A DNA stretch of 64,000 nt. Source: AV80 sp035536995 (GTDB lineage: Bacteria > Verrucomicrobiota > Verrucomicrobiia > Chthoniobacterales > UBA10450). Location of the stretch: contig DATLNB010000079.1 of the NCBI GenBank assembly GCA_035536995.1, positions 3,267 through 67,266 of the forward strand, read 5' to 3'. The notes beneath the pieces are model-generated. The model was given only the letters and a program-made list of their open reading frames with translations. It made no database searches and was not told where the DNA came from. Each line of letters begins with the position of its first letter. The first letter of the stretch is position 1. Shown here piece after piece: positions 58,992-64,000 of this stretch. The position numbers were made by a program, and so were the translations under genes.

Positions 58992-60008
58992 ATGAAGACT
59001 CCGCCCGATCGAGAGGAATTGCGTCGGGACGTGCTTCGCGCCGTTTCCCGCTCGTTTTATCTTTCACTTCGGATTCTGCCGGGACCGCTGCGTGATCCGT
59101 TATCGCTCGCTTATTTGCTCGCGCGCGCCACGGACACGCTCGCGGACACTCCTGAGGCGCCCCTTCCGGTAAAAAAACAGGGCCTCGCGGATTTGGCGGC
59201 CGCTATCCAGGGCAGGAACTCGGAGAAGATTGCAGGCAATCTGGCCGGCTCGTTTACTCGGCTTCAAAGCAACCCCGCTGAGCGAACTTTGATCGAGCGG
59301 CTGCCTGAGTTAATCCAATGGCTGGATGCGTTGGCTGAGGACGACCGCGACCAGGTGCGGGCAGTTCTCATGAAAATTAATCGGGGCCAGATGTTGGATC
59401 TGGAGCGGTTCGATTCGGGATCGGGCACGGGTACGGACATTAAGGCGCTCCTGACAGCAGCAGAGCTGGATGAATACACCTATCTCGTTGCGGGCTGTGT
59501 CGGGGAATTTTGGACGCGGATTTGTTTCGCGCATCTCAGGGGATTCTGCGATCGCCCGGAAGCCGAGATGCTCGAGCTCGGAGCGGATTACGGCCGCGGC
59601 CTGCAACTGGTCAACGTCCTGCGCGACGCCGGCGAGGACCTGCGGAACGGCCGCTGTTATCTTCCGGCAGACGAGCTCGACTCGTTAGGCCTTCGTCCAT
59701 CCGAAATTCTGGGCGATCCGGCACGAGTCGACCCGGTCATGAAAAAATGGCGGGACAAGGCGGGGCAGGGGATGGCCGCGGGGATCGAGTATGCAGGTGC
59801 GATTCGTAGCCGCCGCGTTCGTTTTGCCACCGCGCTCCCGGCATTGATTGGCGCCCGAACGCTGGCCTTGCTGGAGCAGGCGCGCGCGGCTGGGTTAACG
59901 ACGAAGGTCAAGGTTCCGCGCGCCGAAGTTCGTAAAATGATTTTCTCCGCCGCGGTTGCGTCCCGCGGCTCGCTGCAGCGGATGTTTGCGAAGCTTCGTG
60001 GAGCCTGA
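58992..60008 (+). CDS. Squalene/phytoene synthase-family protein
   Basis: The 338-residue trans-isoprenyl synthase has VSRSFYLSLRILPGPLRDPLSLAYLLARATDTLADT, which includes the first Asp-rich block (ATDTLAD), and the second GLQLVNVLRDAGEDLRNGRCYLP with its DxxxD. It condenses two prenyl diphosphates. Squalene for hopanoids, or a carotenoid precursor, are the two likely products. It is coupled to the DUF362 gene by a 2-bp gap. Confidence 0.9.
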   Translation: MKTPPDREELRRDVLRAVSRSFYLSLRILPGPLRDPLSLAYLLARATDTLADTPEAPLPVKKQGLADLAAAIQGRNSEKIAGNLAGSFTRLQSNPAERTLIERLPELIQWLDALAEDDRDQVRAVLMKINRGQMLDLERFDSGSGTGTDIKALLTAAELDEYTYLVAGCVGEFWTRICFAHLRGFCDRPEAEMLELGADYGRGLQLVNVLRDAGEDLRNGRCYLPADELDSLGLRPSEILGDPARVDPVMKKWRDKAGQGMAAGIEYAGAIRSRRVRFATALPALIGARTLALLEQARAAGLTTKVKVPRAEVRKMIFSAAVASRGSLQRMFAKLRGA

Positions 60009-60025
60009 GCTCGAAGTGCGCGATT

Positions 60026-60088
60026 TGTAGGGCGTCTCTGTGAGACGCCTCGGCTCCAGGAAGGCGTCTGACACAGGCGCCCTACAGT
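60026..60088. repeat. Inverted repeat with GGCGTCTC/GAGACGCC
   Basis: TTTGTAGGGCGTCTCTGTGA with a GAGACGCC arm and a second AAGGCGTCTG...CAGGCGCCCTAC. It is related to the hairpins at about 7243-7295 and the block at 60936-61040. Confidence 0.7.
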
Positions 60089-60095
60089 TGAGTCT

Positions 60096-60905
60096 TTACT
60101 GCCGGAAATAGTTGCGCTGCTTCTCGGTGACCGGACGTCCCAGTCGCTCCAGGACCTGGAGCATATCTTCCCAGACCTTGCGTTTCTCGGCCGGCGCCTG
60201 GTTCCGGAGCAGGTACGATGGGTGATATGTAATCATGAGAGGCGTTTCCTCGTGCGAATGCCAACGGCCGCGCATCGCGTGCATCGGGCCGCGCGTCCCC
60301 AATAATCCTTCCACCGCGGTCGCCCCGAGGGCGACGAGCACCTTCGGCCGGATGACTGCGATCTGCTCGGCGAGGTAGGGCAGACAAGTCTGCATTTCCT
60401 GCGGAGTTGGCGGACGATTGCCTGAGTTGCCCCTCGGCATGTCCGGCCGGCACTTCAAAACGTTGGCGATATAAACCGCGTCCCGGCTAAATCCCATCGC
60501 CGCGATGATTTTCGTCAGGAGCTGGCCGGCACGGCCCACGAATGGTTCACCCTGCAGATCTTCATCGGCGCCCGGCGCTTCCCCGATGAACATCAATTCC
60601 GAGTCCGGATTGCCGACCCCGAATACGGTCTGGGTGCGCGAACGCGCCAGGTGTGGACACTTAACGCAGACCGCCACCCGCTCCTGGATTGGGGCGAGGA
60701 GCGTGCGCTTATCGGTTGTTGCGCTTGTGCGCGGTTCGGCGATTGACCGGGCAACCACCAGCGGTGCCAACAGCGGCCGCTGCAGTTGAACGAGCGAACC
60801 GCGTGATGCCCGCGGCAGCCGGCCGCCGCTGTCTCGCATTTGTTCCAGCGCGCTGAGAACGAATTCGAGCGCGGGAGAAAACTCTGTGGTCACGGTGCCG
60901 ACCAT
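60096..60905 (-). CDS. Uracil-DNA glycosylase, family 4-like
   Basis: The 269-residue protein has four Cys in the right places for a [4Fe-4S] cluster (Cys80 and Cys83 in CVKCPHL, Cys152 in KCRP, Cys174 in QTCLPY). GEAPGADEDLQGEPFVGRAGQLL and the active-site block TYHPSYLLRN complete the family-4 pattern. It removes uracil from DNA. ATG 60905 is chosen; upstream codons are within the repeat block. The N-terminal 70 residues are poorly conserved. Confidence 0.93.
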   Translation of the reverse strand: MVGTVTTEFSPALEFVLSALEQMRDSGGRLPRASRGSLVQLQRPLLAPLVVARSIAEPRTSATTDKRTLLAPIQERVAVCVKCPHLARSRTQTVFGVGNPDSELMFIGEAPGADEDLQGEPFVGRAGQLLTKIIAAMGFSRDAVYIANVLKCRPDMPRGNSGNRPPTPQEMQTCLPYLAEQIAVIRPKVLVALGATAVEGLLGTRGPMHAMRGRWHSHEETPLMITYHPSYLLRNQAPAEKRKVWEDMLQVLERLGRPVTEKQRNYFRQ

Positions 60906-60935
60906 CCGGGTTTTTTTGCGGGACGGCAAGACCGG

Positions 60936-61040
60936 AGCACAGGCGTCTCGCCTGTGCAGCCCATGGGCTTCCAGCCTGTGGTTCGTCCACGCGGCAGGCG
61001 AGACGCCTGCCGGCCGCACAGCCGAGACGGCCGTGCTACG
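60936..61040. repeat. Nested inverted repeats between the UDG and queA genes
   Basis: CAGGCGTCTCGCCTG is followed by the reverse-complementary CAGGCGAGACGCCTG, with GGCTTCCAGCC inside. This element separates the divergent starts and may have shifted promoter positions. Confidence 0.75.
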
Positions 61041-61047
61041 GTGCGGC

Positions 61048-62028
61048 GTGAGCCTCGCGCTTTCTGATTACGATTACCCGTTGCCGGAGGAGTTGATCGC
61101 CACCCGGCCGCTTCCGAATCGGGCGGATTCCCGAATGATGGTCCTGAATCGTGCCGACGATCGAATCGAGCATCGAAAATTCGCTGATCTGCCAGAATTT
61201 CTTCAACCGGAGGATCTTCTGGTCCTGAACAACACCCGGGTGGTCAGCGCACGCCGATTCTCCGACGACGGTAAAATCGAGTTTCTTTTTCTCGAGCAGG
61301 TGGGACCGGCGCGGTGGCAATGTCTCGTTAGGCCAGGACGCAAAATGCGGCCCGGCGCCACGGCCACCATCGAGGGTGTGGTCTTGCGGGTTGAGGACAT
61401 CTGCCCGGATGGCGAGCGGATCGTTTCCTTCGAGCGCGACTTTGATCCCTGGCAGGGCGGGCTGCTGCCGCTGCCGCCCTACCTCCGCCGGCAAAGCGAT
61501 GTCGAAGATCTCGAGCGTTACCAGACTGTTTTTGCGGAGACTCCGGGAGCAATCGCGGCTCCGACAGCGGGTCTTCATTTCACCCCGGGAATGCTCGGTG
61601 GCCTTCCCCATACCTTCGTCACCCTGCACGTCGGCGCCGGGACGTTTCAGCCGGTCAAGGTGGAGAACATTGCCGAGCACCGAATGCATCGGGAAAGTTT
61701 TTCTATCTCCGAGTCGGCTGCCTCCGAAATCAATTCCGCCCAACGGATCGTCGCCGTTGGGACGACAACGGTCCGCGTGCTCGAATCAGCCCGGCGCGAA
61801 AACGGACAGCTCGTCGCCCAGGAAGGAGCGACCGACATTTTCATTCATCCGCCCGCACAGCTTCGCTGCGTCGATGCGCTGATAACGAATTTTCATCTCC
61901 CGCGTTCAACCCTGATTATGCTCGTGAGTGCGTTTACCGGACGGGAATTTCTCCTCCGGGCCTACGGGGAGGCGATCCGAGAGCGCTACCGTTTTTATAG
62001 TTACGGCGATTGCATGTTGATTTTGTGA
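61048..62028 (+). CDS. queA: tRNA preQ1(34) S-adenosylmethionine ribosyltransferase-isomerase
   Basis: The 326-residue QueA makes epoxyqueuosine in tRNA queuosine synthesis. SDYDYPLPEELIATRPLPNRADSRMM, FADLPEFLQPEDLLVLNNTRV, YQTVFAETPGAIAAPTAGLHFT and LHVGAGTFQPVK are all typical. The GTG start at 61048 gives the normal length; longer versions cover the repeat block. It is divergent from the UDG gene. Other que genes are not in the window. Confidence 0.95.
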   Translation: MSLALSDYDYPLPEELIATRPLPNRADSRMMVLNRADDRIEHRKFADLPEFLQPEDLLVLNNTRVVSARRFSDDGKIEFLFLEQVGPARWQCLVRPGRKMRPGATATIEGVVLRVEDICPDGERIVSFERDFDPWQGGLLPLPPYLRRQSDVEDLERYQTVFAETPGAIAAPTAGLHFTPGMLGGLPHTFVTLHVGAGTFQPVKVENIAEHRMHRESFSISESAASEINSAQRIVAVGTTTVRVLESARRENGQLVAQEGATDIFIHPPAQLRCVDALITNFHLPRSTLIMLVSAFTGREFLLRAYGEAIRERYRFYSYGDCMLIL

Positions 62029-62071
62029 AGAACGGGCACCTGCGGTTCACGGAGATGAATTCCCGCTTCTG

Positions 62072-62165
62072 CTCATGATCCTACTCTTGATCTTTTCTTG
62101 AGCATTGGCGCTCCCCCCAGGATCAAGAGCAGGATCGTGATCATAAGCACGAGGAAGAATAAGAT
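62072..62165. repeat. GATC-rich imperfect hairpin
   Basis: The left half contains CTCATGATCCTACTCTTGATC and the right half AGGATCAAGAGCAGGATCGTGATCATAAGC. It is close to the element at 54456-54546. Confidence 0.7.
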
Positions 62166-62210
62166 GGGCCCCGCGGAGGCTGTCTCCCAAATTTATGCTA
62201 CGCTCGGCCC

Positions 62211-62600
62211 ATGGCCATCCCTGAGAAACCGAAAGGCGAGCTCGTCATCCGGACCATCGCGATGCCCGCGGATACGAACCCGAGCGGGGACATTTTCGGC
62301 GGCTGGATTGTGTCGCAAATGGATCTGGGCAGCGGAATCCTCGCGGCGAAGGTTGCCCGGACCCGCGTGGTAACGGTCGCGATCGAAAGCATGTCTTTCC
62401 TCCGGCCAGTCCGGGTGGGCGACCGGGTGGCTTGTTACGCCTGGGTCGAGAAGATCGGCCGAACCTCGATGGTTATCCCCGTGGAAGTCTGGGTCCAGCG
62501 CTACATGTCGGGCGAAGAAGTGTTGGTCACCAAAGGTGTATTTACCTACGTCGCCCTCGATCAGGACGGGAAGCCGGTGCCGGTAGAGCGGGAAGAGTGA
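62211..62600 (+). CDS. Acyl-CoA thioesterase (YciA-like hotdog)
   Basis: The 129-residue hot-dog protein starts MAIPEKPKGELVIRTIAMPADTNPSGDIFGGWIVSQMDLGSG. It holds the catalytic Asp of the YciA family, followed by TVAIESMSFLRPVRVGDRVACYAWVEKIGRTSM. The YciA/Acot type hydrolyses acyl-CoA thioesters. It stands alone, preceded by GATC-rich repeats. Confidence 0.92.
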   Translation: MAIPEKPKGELVIRTIAMPADTNPSGDIFGGWIVSQMDLGSGILAAKVARTRVVTVAIESMSFLRPVRVGDRVACYAWVEKIGRTSMVIPVEVWVQRYMSGEEVLVTKGVFTYVALDQDGKPVPVEREE

Positions 62601-62617
62601 GGGTTGGGAGAATGGAG

Positions 62618-62662
62618 AAACGTGAATCGTGAATCGTGAATCGTGGGTCGTGGATCGTGATC
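62618..62662. repeat. GTGAATC short direct repeats
   Basis: Four to five tandem copies of CGTGAATC-type words (CGTGAATCGTGAATCGTGAA). A smaller run is at about 49196-49222. Confidence 0.8.
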
Positions 62663-62714
62663 TCTTCCCATGTAACGATGTAACAAATCACCCGCGGCTC
62701 GCGAGAGCGAGCGG

Positions 62715-63737
62715 CTACGCGACCTTCACGTCCATTGCCTGCGACCAGACGAGCTGGCGCGAGACGATCAGCTCGCTGACCACCTGATAGATCTTCAACT
62801 CGCAGACAGCGCAATGCCGATAGATGGCTCCGACCGTCTTTGGTCCCGCTTCCAGGAATTTCCAAACTTGTTCTGCGACCGGTTGCAGTTCCGGCGCCGC
62901 GGACGGCGGCCAGGCGAAGACAGGCTTGGCGCATCGGACAGGGCCGGCATCGTCCGAGAACCGTCCCTTTAGCTCCGCGAACTCGTCCCGTCCCTGGAGC
63001 GCGTTGATCAGCATCTCGCTCGCGCTTTTGGTGATCCGTTCCGATTGAATCCAATCTTTTTCCGGGAGCTCACTGGCGGAAAACGCGAACGTGCCGGCGA
63101 GGTCCTCGCCGACAAACAATTGCCAGAAAGCTTCCTCCCCGGTGAGGTGCTCGAATTGCCCGCAGCGCGGTTGACCGTTCTCAAAGAAGAAGGCGGACAT
63201 CAGTTCGCCCTGGGCGTTGACGATCCGAAGCTGCCCGCTCTGGGAGGAATTGGCGATCGTCTGGTAAACCGTGATCAGGTCGAAATTCGCCAGGTTTCCA
63301 CTGAGCTCGAGGCAATGGCTTTGGGTGATCGCGAGGTCCCGGGCCTGCGCCAGGCGCACCGCAAGGTGGCTGCTAAGATAGTGAAAAAATGACGGCACCC
63401 GGCGAATGAGCTCGGGAAAATCCTTCCGCTCGAAGGATTGCAAGCTGACCGGCTCGCAGGCGCGGGCTACGTGCTTCCGTGGCAACCCCGAAAGTGTCTC
63501 CACATCGCCGAGGACATCACCGCGGGAAAGATAAGCGGCCGGGGCCGACTTTTGGGCGGCCGGGTGGATGACCTCGACGACCCCGCGATTAATGATGAAG
63601 AGAGCGTCGCCCGGATCGCCGGTGGAATAGATGGTCGCGCCTTCCGGCAAGTGCCGGACATGGGAAAGCTCGCCGATAGCCTTCAGCTCGAGGAGCTTGA
63701 GCCCTGTACAATAGGCAAAGAAATCGCGGTTGAGCAC
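62715..63737 (-). CDS. cNMP-binding/DUF4388 regulatory protein
   Basis: The 340-residue protein has an N-terminal Crp-type cyclic-nucleotide-binding domain: FIINRGVVEVIHPAAQ, YLSRGDVLGDVETLSGLPRKHVARA. A DUF4388 domain follows (ELSGNLANFDLITVYQTIANSSQSGQLRI, FFENGQPRCGQFEHLTGEEAFWQL). No HTH is visible. The DUF4388 domain is a probable protein- or ligand-binding regulatory module, so it may couple a nucleotide signal to a partner. It is the last full gene of the window. Confidence 0.88.
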   Translation of the reverse strand: MLNRDFFAYCTGLKLLELKAIGELSHVRHLPEGATIYSTGDPGDALFIINRGVVEVIHPAAQKSAPAAYLSRGDVLGDVETLSGLPRKHVARACEPVSLQSFERKDFPELIRRVPSFFHYLSSHLAVRLAQARDLAITQSHCLELSGNLANFDLITVYQTIANSSQSGQLRIVNAQGELMSAFFFENGQPRCGQFEHLTGEEAFWQLFVGEDLAGTFAFSASELPEKDWIQSERITKSASEMLINALQGRDEFAELKGRFSDDAGPVRCAKPVFAWPPSAAPELQPVAEQVWKFLEAGPKTVGAIYRHCAVCELKIYQVVSELIVSRQLVWSQAMDVKVA

Positions 63738-63916
63738 GCGTGGCTAATAGCAGAAGTCGTGCTCCCATACGGGGCGCCCACCGGACGCCCGCCCGGCGCC
63801 CCTGACCCAGAATTGTCATCCTTCGGCTTCGCTCAGGATGATAGAGGCAAGGTCGGGGACCGGCGTGGATCCCGTCCATGGTTGCGCGGGGCGGCCCGGG
63901 CATACACTCTTCCGCC

Positions 63917-64000
63917 ATGCCTGAGCTGGCTTATCTCTTCGAGCGATTTCCCTCGTTCGGTCAGACCTTCTGTTACCGCGAAGTCTCCGAGCTGGAGCGC
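63917..64000 (+). CDS. N-terminus of a glycosyltransferase-like protein (cut by the window edge)
   Basis: The visible 28 residues read MPELAYLFERFPSFGQ and TFCYREVSELER. YxxxRFPxxxxTFxxRE is typical of the start of group-1 (GT4) glycosyltransferases such as the colanic-acid WcaL/capsule type. The call is based on this short segment only. It continues beyond the right edge. Confidence 0.65.
   Translation, partial: MPELAYLFERFPSFGQTFCYREVSELER

Noticed and set aside
1..64000. tRNA genes or prophage
   Set aside because: No T-loop/acceptor pattern of a tRNA and no phage structural gene, terminase or transposase could be recognised by eye.

Overview
The window is about 64 kb of high-GC bacterial chromosome with no rRNA or tRNA genes that I can see. 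It carries acidobacterial/verrucomicrobial-type duplicated orphan permeases (ADOP) next to a PadR regulator, many dispersed GC-rich palindromes between genes, and a chromosomal integron whose integrase points the same way as its cassettes. Together these suggest a soil bacterium, most likely Verrucomicrobiota (inference; no marker RNA confirms it).

Region 1 (0-10.4 kb) is metabolic: an Asp-box beta-propeller, a MoaD-like protein, DUF2277, an amidohydrolase, a RidA-family deaminase, a tandemly triplicated glyoxalase gene, kynureninase (kynU), a frameshifted CPBP protease, a response regulator, DoxX, a YCII protein and kynurenine 3-monooxygenase (kmo). The rest of the kynurenine route lies 30 kb away: ACMSD and 3-hydroxyanthranilate dioxygenase on the minus strand at 39-40.6 kb and kynurenine formamidase (kynB) at 41.7 kb. 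The enzymes from N-formylkynurenine to 2-aminomuconate semialdehyde, plus a candidate 2-aminomuconate deaminase, are therefore present. Tryptophan 2,3-dioxygenase and the semialdehyde dehydrogenase are not in the window.

Region 2 (10.4-15 kb) holds an ABC exporter pair, a small exported protein and a SnoaL-like protein, separated by palindromic repeats.

Region 3 (15.0-22.7 kb) is the most unusual part. A 5'-truncated integron integrase (intI remnant) is followed directly by at least ten cassette genes, all on the plus strand, separated by about eleven attC sites with covarying stem arms and an extrahelical adenine. Every recognisable cassette gene encodes a predicted lipoprotein, exported or membrane protein of unknown function. 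The distal end decays into degenerate sites.

Region 4 (22.7-37 kb) has DUF3592, a second glyoxalase, a beta-carbonic anhydrase, a bacterial dynamin-like GTPase convergent with a J-domain protein, two ADOP permeases with a PadR regulator, and a roughly 255-bp palindrome-bounded repeat array leading into a winged-helix gene.

Region 5 (37-64 kb) is mainly housekeeping: a Rieske oxygenase, the second part of the kynurenine route, a glycosyltransferase, HIT, ErpA/IscA-like, mutL, a glycoside hydrolase, gmd, uppP, an M23 peptidase with a very long low-complexity linker, a tiny DUF3309 gene, purA, uppS, hemW-like, DUF362, squalene/phytoene synthase, family-4-type UDG, queA, an acyl-CoA thioesterase, a cNMP-binding/DUF4388 protein, and the start of a glycosyltransferase at the right edge.
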